Source of the DNA: Takifugu bimaculatus
Taxonomy: Eukaryota > Chordata > Actinopteri > Tetraodontiformes > Tetraodontidae
Direction: 5' to 3'
NCBI GenBank assembly: GCA_004026145.2
Contig: CP034976.1
Location: 14,557,257 to 14,621,256, forward strand
DNA length: 64,000 bases
A program made the position numbers and the translations under genes. Shown here piece by piece: positions 24,055-38,034 of this stretch (within the stretch, counting starts at the first letter, position 1; every line of letters begins with the position of its first letter). The notes under the pieces are model-generated. The model did not search any database. It saw nothing but the letters and a program-made list of their open reading frames with translations, and was not told where the DNA came from.

Positions 24055-27000
24055 TGGAGAGGAAGGTAAAGAAAGATAACAGACAGTTGCAACAGTTTAG
24101 CCTGGACTGAAAGTAATAGAGATTAAATATAACAGATCAAAGGAGAGATAGACGGAGCCTGAAGTAAAGAATACCTGGCTGACTGAATGAGTGTGAGCAG
24201 ATGACAGAAGAAAAGAGCAAAGAAGGAGGAAAAGAAAAAGCAAGTGACTCAGGGAGAGAGGGACAGACTAGACTAGATAATCAGCAGGTATTGAGCTCTT
24301 TTCACCCCTGCGGTAGGGCCCTGCTGAGCATTGTAATGGGCTGTCTGCCCAGCTGGGCCGATGAGCTCATGTCTGGCTTTAATGCCAATCTTCTGAACTG
24401 GCACACAGCGTGGCGAGCTGCAGACGCAACACCGACGCCCTGACGCAGTCAGAGGAAGGACGGAGCACAGCGGAGAGAGGAGGCGAAAGAAAGAGGGAGA
24501 AATCTGATAGGAGAGCAAGGTGTGTGTGTGTGTGTGTGTGTTCTGTCAGGTACTTCCCTCACAACAATGATAAGAGTGCTAAAGCAGACAGCAATAACCA
24601 CACAGCCAGTGAGACAGACAGGCTGTAAATGTTGCTGTAAAAGTGAAGGAAAGATAGGATGAGAGACAGAGTTTACACACTCATAAAGTGCACTGATTAC
24701 AGAGCGTGCTCCGTGCAGGTTACAGCCTCCTGTTACTCACACACACACTCACACACACTCACACACACACTCATGCACGCAGGTAAAGGCGGAGTCTTTA
24801 AAGACTCACAGGTACTTTCTGGTATTTCATCTGTGGAAACTTCACTTCAGGGCTCCTGCAGCGTTTGTTCACTAACATTAAAGACTTTTCAAGACACCCC
24901 CCCCCAGAATGACATTTAAGATTTAAATATTAGGTAAAAGCTTTGGGTGCTACTGCCGCATGAGCAACCAGGAAGTGAAGATGCTATTGATGATACTATG
25001 ACATCTGCAGAGTTTGTCTTTCCCCCCTTTCTTTCCTGCCCTAACCTACACCTCCATCACTGCTGTCACTGGAACATTGAACACGTTGTCCAATGTCACC
25101 ACAGAACGATGCAGAACTGAAGCTCCTGATTTAAAAGAAGTCCAATGCAACAAAAGACAAAGTGAAATGGTTGTGTTCCTCCCAGACACTGGTTAGCCAA
25201 TATCCATTGTGATGCTGCTAAATGGTTAGTCATGTGTCTGGGTGTGTGTCTGTGCGTGTGTCTGTGTGTGTGTGTGAGTGTGTAAAACAGGAATATCTTT
25301 AATACTTTAGTGAGGAAATGTGAAAATCTCTTTAAATAGCTGCTATGCTAAATAACAAGCAATGCCATCACTGCTGTACTAAACACCCACATAATTGCAC
25401 TTAATTGCAGCACTTAGGTAGGTTTACTTTACAAGTCGCATTAAAATGCACCGTTTTGATAATCTATTCTTTAATGTTTAAGCAAAAACCAAGAAGACAT
25501 CCTGCTGATATTCCAACAGGAAGTGAGATGCTCTGAACCAGGAAGTGTGTCACCTGACTGCCACATGTACGTGGTATTTACCCTGGTGTGTCATGTGTTT
25601 GTCAGCCTGCAATCATCCCAGTCATGACCGCCTCCTGCTCTGGGTTTCTTCCTCACACATATTGGCAGATGTTGGAGATGCCACCACTGCTGCCAGTTTT
25701 ATTTCTCGTGTTTCTAGTTGGCCTCTTCCCTCTTTAATGTGTAACCTCATAGAACCCAAGAAAGCAACGCGAGCCTCCATCACGAGCCTCATCGCTGACA
25801 TCCTCTTCCTCTCTGGCCCACACGCTATGTCAAAATAAAGCCATGTAACTCCAATATAGGGTAATATGATAAAAACATTACATTAGCTGAGGACATTTTG
25901 TTAGGAGCTGACAGACGCTCGGCTGCCCTGGACTTGCTAACATGCTGGCGGATCTTTGCACACTCCAGGTTAGCATGGCTGGTGGGCTAATGCAGCATGG
26001 ACTCATCGAGCTGCTCCTTCATGAATGTATAGGTTATCATACTGTATAGCTTATTTAGCCTCCCGTTAGCCTGTAACAGGCTGTGCCAATGCACCCAGTG
26101 CTCCCAACAGTCTGCCTCATCGCGATTCCATGATGTTGCAGCCAGACTGTGGAGCGGAGCCAACAAACGTCCCTGCTCACAGCAGGTTCCGCCTCCTCCC
26201 GTCTCCCTCTTACAGTACTGGGAAGCAGCACTACAGGCGCGCACCCCACAACAGCTTGTAACCATGACGTTCACTGCTGAGGTGCTAAAACCGAAGGCTA
26301 GGCTCCAATGCAACATTAGCACGGCCCCAGTCGGGAGCCGTGTGACCTGTGGTGGATAAAATGCCTGACAGGGCGGCAAAAATGTTGATTACAAGATCTG
26401 TATCTCCGTACAACAGGAATGACAGATGCTGTCATGTCGGGCCAGATCCTGAAGATGATCTGATGGCTTTTCCCTTATTGGTGTCTGGATATGAAACACA
26501 GGAGCACCCTATTACATCAGAATACACAGCACCTTCTGAGATTATTGGATTTTAAGACCCCAGATCACAAAGGATCACAGACAATCTGATATGTGTGTCA
26601 CCTACAGAGACGGTTGAAATCAGAACCAGCGTTCTGGACCGAAGGGGAGGGCTAAACCAGGCTAGCACATTTGCCAATCAATCAAACAATATCTAGGCAC
26701 TGACTCAGCTTTCTACACTTCTGTGTCCTCAAAAAGATCAAATGTTCATCTTCAATGTCTGGGAATTCCAACATCTGGACTAGAAAGTAAGATATCCGAG
26801 CAGGAGTTTCCGATCTTTCTCCTGTGCATCTGAACTGCAAGTCACCGGACTGCTGATTAAACTCATTGATGCATTGTTAGATCTGTCTTTTGGGGAGGCT
26901 AACACTTCTCCTAACACTTCTCCTTCTGCAGCAACAGAGGCAAACACGGGTTGTTTTCGTGTTCTGACTGATGACACGGAGAGCACGGTGACCCAGCACC

Positions 27001-28622
27001 GCCATCAGCGCTACCCGCGGCGTGTGTTTTCCTATTTTGTGCAGGCTAAAGTACCGACATCCCTCTTCCTGTTGGCTCATGCAGAAACCAGACGCAGAGG
27101 AGGTGAGCTGGATCTGCTCAGAGATCAGTCACCATCACAGAACTGGAGACATTTGCCAGTGTTCTGGAAAATGATTTGGAAGTTGATTTAATCCAAGAGG
27201 CCTGACAGAGAGAGAGCGTGTATGTGTGTGTGTGTGTGTGTGCTTGTTGTCTGCCCAGTGACACCCAGTGAGAGGCTGCTCCCTCAGAGAGTGATTGGTT
27301 TGAGGCGAGACGGTCTCTCGGTGCAGGTGGGAGAGCCGCCCGTGTCATCATTTCGTTTTCCGTCTGCTTTCCTGCCATCCACTTCCTGTCATGTGTGATT
27401 TTCCGAGCAGCTAATCAAGCTCTCCCCTCTGCTACCTCTACGTTTCCTGTCTTCACTGAGGACCGGACATGCTCTTTGTCCCTCCGGCGTCTCTCATGTC
27501 CTGGAAGAGCACGTTTATATGCTAGAATAAAGATGTGAGGGAAACAACTCAGAGTAAATCTGTCAGACCGCCTCACTGAGATCATAAACACACAATAAAT
27601 AACCTTTCTCTCATCGATCAATGCAGGATTTTCATTGATCTACAGGGATAATCAATGCCCGCGGTGGAGTTCTGACCCTGAGGGGAAGGTCGGGGGGTGT
27701 TCAGACACTTTTTTCCCGGCAGCTCTGGGAACTGACAGCAACAAGGACACGTTGGAGCGGCTCTGGAGCAGATCTGGATCTTCCTCCTCCCACCAAGTTT
27801 GGTGGATTTGGCACAATCCTGCCGCAAACAAGTAAACACGCACGGCCGGAACAAAACCTCATTTTGAAGGAAGAAATCGCAGCCTGAGATAATTTTCCAG
27901 CACCACTAATCCTCCAAAGAACTTAACAGGGGCCTTTAATCACCACTGTTTACCACCAAATTAGACAAAAGAAGGAATTTAGTGACAAATGTTCGAAAAG
28001 CTCATCTGAAAGATGATTAGAGAGCCTCACGCAGCCTCTGTGGAGCCGGATGAAGTCATGATTTTGTTTTAACGACTGAACGTGCAGATGAAGCTGCCTG
28101 GAAGCTCCGCACCTCCATAGCTTGTGCACACCTGCACGTGTAGAACCTCTATTGATCACAACATTAGAATATTCAGCGACAGAGTGACGAGGTTCCTCTA
28201 CTCTCAAGTGGACCCGGTTCATTTGCTCTAATTGATGTCAGCAGCTCTTTAGAACCTTCCTGCCATTGATCAGTTTGATTTCCCTTAAAAGACTCAGGTC
28301 ATCAATCAAAGCTGCTTTGTTTTTGAGTCTTTGGAGGGTTCTTTTAATCTCCTCCTCCTCCTCCTCTCTGTCCATCCTCATCTCTCATTTATCTCTCCGT
28401 CTTTTCTCTCACTCAGCGGGAAAGTCCTGTCCCGTCACCGTCCTGAGAACAGCACCTAGTCCCTCCACACACACACACAAACACACACAACACACAACCA
28501 TTGAGTGGCCACATTAATTACACGAGCAGTGGGGGTTTCCCTCTGTGCCCCGTCCACTGTGGGCCCTGAGATATTTAATAAACCTGTCACCAGCAGGACT
28601 CCCGGCCCTCACCTAGAACTAA

Positions 28623-28623
<1 letters not shown>

Positions 28624-28660
<37 letters not shown>
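28624..28660. repeat. (CA)n microsatellite
   Basis: About eighteen CA units. Confidence 0.96.
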
Positions 28661-28666
<6 letters not shown>

Positions 28667-29323
28667 ACTTCTAACCTAACTGGTTTGTTGTGATGCTTCA
28701 ATGTCAAACATTCCTGGTTCCCTCTGCTCTCAACGCGACAGTTCAGCTGATGTGAACACGGACGCGCTCATTCTACGATGGAGGCGAAATAAATGTGAAG
28801 ATGCCTCCAGAGCCGGTCAAGGATGTATTTGTTTTCCATGGGATGGAAGCTGTCAACAGCGCCGGGGGAGGAAGAAAGCAGAGAGAGGAATGGAGAAATG
28901 GCGGAGAGAGGGGGCGTGGCTTTCAGGTGTGCCTGAAGGGGCGTGGCCAGGTGAGTGTCATTGGTATGAACAAAGACGGATAAATCCGAATTCACCAAGA
29001 AAAAAGTGAGTGTTTGTAGTTGTTTTTTTCCAAGTTTGTTTCTGGATTTTCGTCCACCTGTTACATGTGGCGCCCAGTTTATTCTGGGTTAGTAAATATC
29101 AGGTCCTCATGGTTTCGCTGGTTTTTATAAACGTCAGAACCACCAACCAGATCCCGCCAAACCCTGCCTGCAGCCACGGCAGGTAGAGGTAAAGCCCAAA
29201 AGTCATGAGGATACAGCTGAAAAGGACTCTGACTCACCTGGGATTAGGTCAGCCCATTCCTGTTGGCCCAGTTTGACATTCAAAGAGGAGGACAATGTAT
29301 CTATATTAGCAACCTTTCATCAG

Positions 29324-29355
<32 letters not shown>

Positions 29356-29474
29356 GTTTTCACCCAGACAAGGTTTTGCAGTGATGATTGGTTCAGATTA
29401 GGCTGACAACAGCAACGAGGCGAGCACAACACACACACACACACACACGCACACGCACACACACACACACACAC
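29324..29474. repeat. (GT)n 29324-29358 and (CA)n 29426-29474
   Basis: Oppositely oriented tracts 70 bp apart, a second case of complementary tracts able to form a stem. Confidence 0.93.
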
Positions 29475-29967
29475 TCGAATGGTGTGAATAATTTATGCAA
29501 CCAGACTTTCTGTCCAAAAAGCAGTTTGGTAGTTGGATTATGGGCGGAGTCAATCCACTATCCCCCCACTAGGCGGCGATTTGTGTTGGTTTACCCGCCT
29601 TTTACGTCACACCACAACAATCTGCACATTAGTTAGCCAGTGAGGCAGCAGCCTCGGCTAAATCCACAGCATCGACAACTTTACGTGTCAGGGAACTTGT
29701 CCATGGAGCAGCCTTGGACGCCACGTCGTGCCAAAAATACTTTGCCATGCTAAGTTCCTCTTGGTTGCTGCCACCCAGGAGCCTGTTTGTGAACAACTCA
29801 GTGGTGCGATTGTGCTTCCAGGTTATCGTGAGCATGTCCGTGAACGTTGTGACTCCTAAAGGAAGCGACTAACACAACACAGCGACATACAACAAGATGA
29901 AGCCTATTTTTCTGCTTCCACCAAATCCTGCCTTCCCCATCAAGACGCTTACAGAACAAACAACCAG

Positions 29968-29968
<1 letters not shown>

Positions 29969-30031
<63 letters not shown>
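29969..30031. repeat. (CA)n microsatellite, about 31 units
   Basis: Uninterrupted CA tract of 63 bp. Confidence 0.98.
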
Positions 30032-30033
<2 letters not shown>

Positions 30034-30385
30034 ATATTATGGATCCTGAGGCCCACCCAGAGGTGGCAGGCACCGTACCACACAGTCAGCCTGTCTCCTA
30101 AAATTGTTTTCTCTTCAATCAACCTAGCGGGGCCAGTTTGTCATGCAAATGCAGCCCTGGCTTGGCTCCTTTTGTTGCTCTGACAGATTAGCAGTCGTGC
30201 ACGTGCGAGTGTGCGTGCACATGTGTGCACGTTTGTGTGTGTGCTGTCCATCTAGCATCAATTTGCTCTATATTCATTTTTATTCTCTTTTTGCTGTCCT
30301 CTTGCACTAATTCATCGTATGTGAAGAAATATTGTGCATCGCCTTGTTTTCATCATTCTCTTAAACCGAGTTTCCCTCTCTTTCC

Positions 30386-30386
<1 letters not shown>

Positions 30387-30447
<61 letters not shown>
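30387..30447. repeat. (AC)n microsatellite, about 30 units
   Basis: Second long uninterrupted tract 360 bp after the preceding one. Confidence 0.98.
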
Positions 30448-30449
<2 letters not shown>

Positions 30450-32930
30450 AATAAGGTATTGAATTGTTAAGTGGAAATAATTAGGCTTGGTAATGCAACA
30501 GGTGTTTTCAAGCAGGAAGACTCCATTAGCATCCAGGTGGCTGCACCCAACAATGCTATCGCTGCACATGCACTGTACGTGCACTGAACGTGCACTCAAA
30601 GGATTGGATGAACCTAATTCAGTTCTTCAATGGTTTGTCCATAATGGGAGAAGCGGTAAAAGCTTTCTGTGGCCTGAAGTGGGGGGCCAAATGGTGCAGC
30701 AACCACATTCAAGCTAACGTTAGATTAACAATATTCAACTTAACAAAGGTCGTAGTTTTGTATTCGTACGTGAGAAATACAAGTTTATGACATCCATCAC
30801 TTCTCATAAAAGCTGCTTTACTATTGTTATCAGCTGCTTTTATTACAAAATCCATTGTGTAAAGGTGAGGAAGGTTTAAAACTTCACTTTCGTTTCAAAC
30901 AAACTTTGGTGTGGCTAAAGCGGAGTCATCCTAAAAATACAAATGAATCAGTCACTTTGGCTTTCTTTGTCATAATGAATTGTATAATTAAAGCCCTTTT
31001 CTAATTCAACATTAACAGAGCCCAGGTCAAAGGAAAAGGTTATTTTAATTGTCTAATAAGGTGCTAGCGTGAATGACTCCTGTTATGAATAACAGTAATA
31101 ACACATTTAGTCAGTAATGACGGTGGGACAGTATCACTGACGCAACGTACGGTTCAAAAGTTTCTTAAGTGTTTCTGGGAACATCAGCTCAACACATCTT
31201 CCCAGAAATGCTGAACCTCTAATGATGCCCGCACACGAGGCTCCTACTGAGGTTTTATGTCCATTATTGAGACCAGCACAAAAGTGAGGGCTGCATTTCT
31301 TTGCTTTCATTTTTGGATGAAAGCATGAAATATTGCCAGCATTATCCGCAGCTACAGGACAACAACTCACCCGACGGCGCTCGGACAATCGCTGAAAGGC
31401 TCCTTCCCGGTTTTTCTGCTGAATCTATTAAGGAACGCTATTGATCCACCTCAAACTGACTGATGGAAGCCGCTCCCCGCTCTTTCAGAAGTTTTGCGTG
31501 AAATTAGCCTGACGGATGAACACACCTCTAACCCCTCTTCAGCGCCACTTGTCTTATTTATCTGCCACCTTTTCATTCTCATTTTATTTTTTCAGCCCCC
31601 GTTTTGATCTTTTCCTCCCCACTCAATCATCTGCGGCTTTCTTCTCTTCTCCTCTCTTTTGCAGGTCAGTTAATGGGATGTATGTAAAACTGGCATCCTA
31701 CGTGACTTGTGTGGACTTGGAAGAGCTAGGCTGTTCCAGTAGGAGCCCTGAACCCTCACCTACATACTGAGGGTTCAAGGGGCACAGCAAACCCACCAGG
31801 GCCGACCCAGAGGGAGGAGATGTGGAGCTCTAAGTAGGCCTCACAAATTAGGACAATATCAACAATATCAACTTCTGCGCTGATACACTGCCCAAGTAAC
31901 AGCGGCGGCGGCGCCGTGATGAACTGTCCGACGACGGCGTTGACTCAACTACAAAGCATCCGCGGCGGCGCATGTGACGCTGACCTAATGAGACAGAGCC
32001 GGACGTCTCTGAGCGCTCCCAGACGGGGCTGAGCTGGCCTCGTTAGTGTGGGTAAACGCTGCGAGGGCACGTCTGGGCCCGGCAGTTCAGCCCCCTGAGC
32101 GAAAAGGCTTCCACGCAAGTTGACTCAACCGTCACACAGACAGCAGGCGAGCGTTGGCCACACTGTCGGCAGACCAGACCCCCCCCCCCCCCACCAGACA
32201 GGATGACTCCAGACGGTGACTCAGGCACCTTCTTTTACTCATCTCCATCTTCATTTTCCGTCCGCCCCTGCCCAGACCCTCTCTGCTTTTTCATTCACGT
32301 CTGCTAACATCTAACCTGGCTGCTGGTGAATGGGCCTGGAGGGGGTCTAGCACCATTTTGGGAGCACCTAAAGGTTTCCAGATCTGGTTGGGACTGGAAC
32401 GCACCGTCAATAATCGGCTTTGGCTTTATTGGTTCTGGTGGAAGCACAGGATTGAGTGGACAGGTTCATCACCCAAAGACCAAACTGGAGATAGGAACAC
32501 CCAATGAAGGACCTGCTATGAACAGGTAGAAACCGCGAGCAGGACCAGACTCGTGTGTCACACATGAGAGTTCAGACTTGTCTTTCTTATTTTCGTTTTG
32601 ACACTTTGGCACCCTTCCTACCCCCCATCTCATCTCATGGAGCTGCTTCTTTGCTGGCACAGTGAGGAATGATTAGTCATCCTGGATAGCAGAGCCTCAG
32701 CTTCTCTGCTCCGTCTGCTCTACCTGCAGCTCGCGTGTGTGTGTGTGTCGTGTGTGTGTGTGTGTGCGTGCGAGTGAGTGTGTGTCACGAGGGCAGTGCG
32801 TCACGCCTTCTCGTGTGAAATGAGTGATGAATAAATGACTGTATAATTCAATCTGAGCCCGGTCAATATGCACAGGCTGAATATTTAAAAGCCTCTAAGC
32901 TCATCTGTCAGTGCGAGGCCATTAGCAGCA

Positions 32931-33028
32931 GAAGGAGGAGGAGGAGGAGGAGAGTGGAGGAGGAGGAGGAGGAGGAGGAGAAGGAGGAGGAGGAGGAGGA
33001 GGAGGAGGAGGAGGAGGAGGAGGAGAGA
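32931..33028. repeat. (GGA)n purine trinucleotide repeat
   Basis: About 98 bp of GGA/GAG with few interruptions; perfect strand asymmetry of purines. Flanked by a degenerate GT tract (about 32734-32770) and unremarkable DNA. Confidence 0.97.
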
Positions 33029-33581
33029 GGAGCGCTGCTGGACATATTGGACACATCTCAGACGCGCCTCCGGTTGGATCAGGTGGCGCAGCAGCGATTT
33101 GTACGTCTCCGATCATACGTGTTTGTGTGCGTGTGCAGCCGCGTGTGTGAAGTGCCTGACTTTGAGTCCGTGCTGCCTCCCTGCTCGCCCTCCCCAGAAC
33201 GATGAGACGAGAGACGTGCTTAGTTGGTTAAAAAAAACAAAACAGAGAGAGGAAAAAGCTGGGCTATGTGCCGGATCAGACAGGCTGAGTGGGAGGAACA
33301 ATGACCTAGTTTCCAAAAAATACTCAGCAACTCCACCGGCACCACAACGGAGAACAGATCACGCAATGTGTGCTGCCTCTCTCAAATCTGCGTCTGCTCC
33401 TCTCTGTTTATCTGATTCTTGTTTTCCTCACTCTTTAGTTCTTTCATCCTTTCATCTGCCATCTCCTTTTTTTTTTTTGCTTGTGAGGGGTTTTTTGCTA
33501 CTTTTTCTAAAATGTTTGCCCTCTTTCTCTTTCATCTGTCCTACTTCTGGTGAGAACCCACTGGGCTGAAGATGACTGTGC

Positions 33582-33583
<2 letters not shown>

Positions 33584-33631
<48 letters not shown>
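33584..33631. repeat. (GT)n microsatellite
   Basis: About 23 GT units. Confidence 0.97.
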
Positions 33632-33632
<1 letters not shown>

Positions 33633-36600
33633 CAGAGTGAGTAGCTGCGTCATGCTGCACTGCTGGGAGGCCACAGGGTCCCTGACTGCTGTCTGAATCT
33701 GAGCAGGACAAGTCACAGCATGCAAGAACGCCTCGTTCTCTTTGCACACGCACGTACACCCACACGTGCACACCCACAGACAGGTGTGTGAGAGGCTGAG
33801 GGCCTACTCGACTTTGTGATCAATTGGACGATGTTGAGCATGAGCGACAGACCATAATGAGCCGGACAAAAGTCGGAATTTCCACTTTTTTTTCTCCATG
33901 TAATTGATTCTCCTTGATGCCTCATTCTGCTCCTGTTGGTCACTTTCTGCATTTATTCAGTGGGTTGGTACAATTGATCCCTGGTGATGTCATCGCTGTA
34001 AATGGTAACTAATGAGCTTCGATACAGCCGATCAACGCTCTCATCTGGGAGTCGACCTGACCTTTGCAAACGTCTCTCCAGCCATTTGCTCGACAGTTTG
34101 ATTTCTGTTTCCCCACGTTAGCCCCAAGTTAGCTTCAAACGCCCCAGCGTTCCATTTTCTGTACTTCTGAACTCTTCAAAGAGTCGGTTCATTTAGCTGT
34201 ACCTGCACCCAATTATGGTTTAGCCTGAAAAAGTTAGCTGGATTCCAATCTACTCAGGCTTAAGTGCTGCAGTATCATGGATTTGGATGGATTTGGCAGA
34301 AATGTGGTTTCCGTTCCTCAAATGTTGCTGTGTTGTGACCACGGCGTGCCGGCAGACATTCCACTCAGGATTTAGGGGGTTTCAGAAGAGACGACCAGTT
34401 TCTGCGTGCGGCTGGTTTTAGCGCTCATATTTGTACCGGCAGCTCGGACATTCAGACTGCTAAATGGACTTGATGAATGGAGCCGTGGAGCCTTTATTGT
34501 CTGATTCCTCGGAACACTTTACGATGTTTATTACATTCAGGCAAATATTAGCGCACCGACGGCCGAAGCTACCGGTGAAGTGGCCCCTGCAGTTGAGAGG
34601 AGCCTCTTTCATTCACACGCTCTTGGCTAAAGCTACAGGAATTTTCCAGCTTCTACGTGTCGATTCCCGAAAGGGAACTGAGCACATGAGGACTGACCTT
34701 TCAGCTCTCCCCCGAATCTCCTTCCATTAGGAGCCAAGCTGGAGCCACGTCACCTGTCGATGAGTCTTTTCTGTTTTCTGTTTTACCGGCTGGCTGTACA
34801 TAATTCTACAGTTCCAGTCATCCTCCACATCAAAGCTAGAGCTGGAGACGGCGTTCCTTTTCAGGCACATTATAATTCAGAGCCTGCTGGAAGAAGATGC
34901 TGCTGTACGTGGATGTTGCTGAGTGTAAGAAGGAGATGGAAGGATGGATCCGTCAATGGGTGAAGCAACAGCTGCAGACGGAAACTGTGAAGAACGGACA
35001 TTTGGAACCGCTGCAGACGAAAGCTGGACGCACAATTCACAATTTTCAGAAGGGAAAACCTGAAAGACGGCAGGGGAAAGGACAGTTGAAAGCGGTTTTA
35101 GTATTAAAATAAAGTGTGCTGAGTGCCAGCGTTTTAGTCAGCACATTAGCGAGCTGACCCTCTCACGCTAGTCGTTGACCTTCTGCTATAGCGCCCGCTT
35201 CCACCATCTGTCCCTAAAATGTCAGGGCAATCAGCAAAAGAGCAGACATGTACTACAGGTTGTATTTCCTAAATGGTATTTTTTTTCCCTCTCTAATCTC
35301 TCCCACATGTGGGATTTAGGGAAGAAAAACACATGATGGATCTTGTTGCTAATGGCGAGCAATGCACCAGATATTATTTCCTGAAGTCAGCTTGGCCTCC
35401 TTGACCGGGCTCCTTTATTTTTGGCTTTGCCGGTTCCCATGACGACGGCTGGCACTTCCCCTGCTTGGCACCAGGAACGCACTTCTGTGGCCTCTCCCTC
35501 TCTTTCTCCATCACTCTCGTTCTCCATCACTCGGTTTGCTCTTCCTTCCTCCTCCTTCGTTCCTCAAAATTGTCGCGCCGGCCTCTAATCTGCGTCTCCC
35601 TCTAAGTTTGTCTTTATCTCGACAGGCCCACTTCCTCTGCACACTACTTATCGCAGCATCTCTCCTCTTCTGATTCAGCATCCCTGCACCACTTTCCCAG
35701 CCTCCGTGCTTCCTCCTCATTCTGCTGTCTTCCTGTCTCTAAGCCTCTCAGCCCTTATCTCTCTCTTCTGCCTGCCTTTCCTCCTCTCCCCACATTTCAA
35801 ACTCTTCCTCTCCTTGCACTCCACTTCAATTTAATTCTCAATAAAACACAAATACATCCTGAAAAAGGAAGTGCGAGACTCCCACCCCCTCATTTTTGTG
35901 TTATTTCTCACCAGGAGCACAGGTCATTTTCTTCTATTCTGCTCTTTTGATATCTCAACAGCAGCACAGGAGCTGGCCAGGCTGCAGCTTTCCTTCTCTT
36001 TGGCTGGATAATGGCCACTTAGTGTTCCACATCTGCAGGTTTGTGCTCAAATACAAACCCCCATGAACATGTGGCCCTTGCATGTTGCTTTTTTCCTCCC
36101 TTGTGCAGCAGCAGTGGTGATTCAAGGTGCTGTAATTGCAGCAGATGAGCAGCTCAACTGGAGCAACGCTGATATCTGGAGAGTGACGGTTATGCTCATC
36201 ACAACAGGGAGCTTATTCAGACAAATGACATTTTTCTGCCGTCGTTATCGAGATCAAAGTTGAGCTGTTATAACAGAACAGAAAGAAAGAAGGGAATTCA
36301 TTCAGCCCTGGACAGGGTGCCTCTTGCATGGTGACCTTGGAGAAAAGCTCCAGCAACTCCCATGAAAGCATCGAGGCAGAGCGCACGGAACAATATCGGG
36401 ATGAGAAGCTCTCGCAAAAGAACAGCAGCAATCAACAGGTGGAAATAATCGTCAGTTTCATACACGCAGGCGTGATGGCTGGCGGGTCAGGGGGGGGGGG
36501 GCGGAGAGATGTGCACAAGCAACCACCTAGGCAGCGCCTTTCATTCGTTCTCTATGAGGAGTGGCACATCCCTCATGCAGAGCACAAAAGGATAACAGGT

Positions 36601-37998
36601 GGTGAGGCAGGAAAGCAGACAGACCGTGCAGAGGCCAGGGTTCAAACGTGTGAGTGATGGCGTGTGAGCAGTTACACCTGACACATATTGTGTGCTAATG
36701 TAGATAAATGGGAAATGCAGATGACTATCTCACTGTTTGTCAAACTCCGGCCGACGGTACTGTAGACTCCGCTTCACTCTGGATAAATGTTTGATTTTCT
36801 TCCTCGCCGGCAGCCCCGCCTCGACATTTTTTCTAACCTTAAAATCTTGCAGATGATTTAGCAGCCCTGCGGACGGTCCGCGGCTGCTGCCCTTGGGCAG
36901 AAACCGTAATTAAACAGTTCAGAGGTAGAATTTATGCAACCTGACAGACGAAATCTGGGGCAAAAGCCATCCACAAATCACTGGGCCCCGGCACTGTAGT
37001 TTAATTACAGCTAATGCACTGTAAAATTACACAAAATGATTAAAATAGTATGACTCTTGCTCTGAACCAGGGGATAAACCTCTTCTTGTAAGACCCCGGG
37101 ATGAGGTTTTTCCTAGTAAGGAATAAATTCAACAGTCTGCCCAACAGAACGGTTAATATTTTGTTGGGAAAATCCTTGATTCAGGCCATCTTGTGGATGC
37201 CACTTGACACAAACCATCTGCTCAAACTCGTCTGCAGACTAAACAAACCCCCATGGCGTCGGCCCGCCCTGATGGCGTCCATCCCTCAAGCAGGAATTCT
37301 GTGTGCTGAACTCCACATAAACTGTTCTGGTGCTGCCGGAGGAGCGCGACGGAACCCATCGAGTGCGGACATGACCTCCAAATTCCCCAGATCTGAATCA
37401 GAAAAACAGCGATCCATAGCGGCTTTGTTGCGGACCAGAAACAGCCGGCACAATCGGCCGCAGAGAACAACCCAAGCCCTTTTTCCCGGTGTGTTACACA
37501 CTGCCAGCGTTGTTTTCTCTGCATATCTCACTGATGATTCAACATGTCGAAGGGGACGTTCAATCCGAGGTGCGGTCGCTGCTAATGTCACGCTGTTCCC
37601 ACATATCCGATTTTTGGTTTCGGGGTTTTCTACGCTATGGAAAGTAAGGGGGGGACAAAAACAATAGAAACGGTTGTTTGGCTTCATTTGGCCGGATCTT
37701 TTTCAGAAAGGTCGACATGGATAAGTGCCGCATTGCTGCTAGGTCATCGATACCAGTTTGGCCCAGCAGGGGGCAGTGGTAAAGACGCAGCCCGACGGCG
37801 TCGTCGAAGGCGCAGTAACGCATCTGTTTGTGTGCGCGGCTGCATCGAACCCTTGGCGAAGGTCGTGTTTGACGTGGCTGAGCTCACGTTGGACCTTCTC
37901 CAGGCCAAATACATCCCAGTTGGCAAACACAAAGAAATAAGTGGAAAACACAACACTGAAGACTTGAGAACACACACACCCACACACACCCACACAAG

Positions 37999-38002
<4 letters not shown>

Positions 38003-38031
<29 letters not shown>
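38003..38031. repeat. (CA)n microsatellite
   Basis: CA tract preceded by a degenerate CACACC stretch from 37971. Confidence 0.94.

Positions 38032-38034
<3 letters not shown>

Noticed and set aside
37101..37667. 188-codon plus-strand ORF
   Set aside because: Low-similarity composition with no family features and no supporting context.
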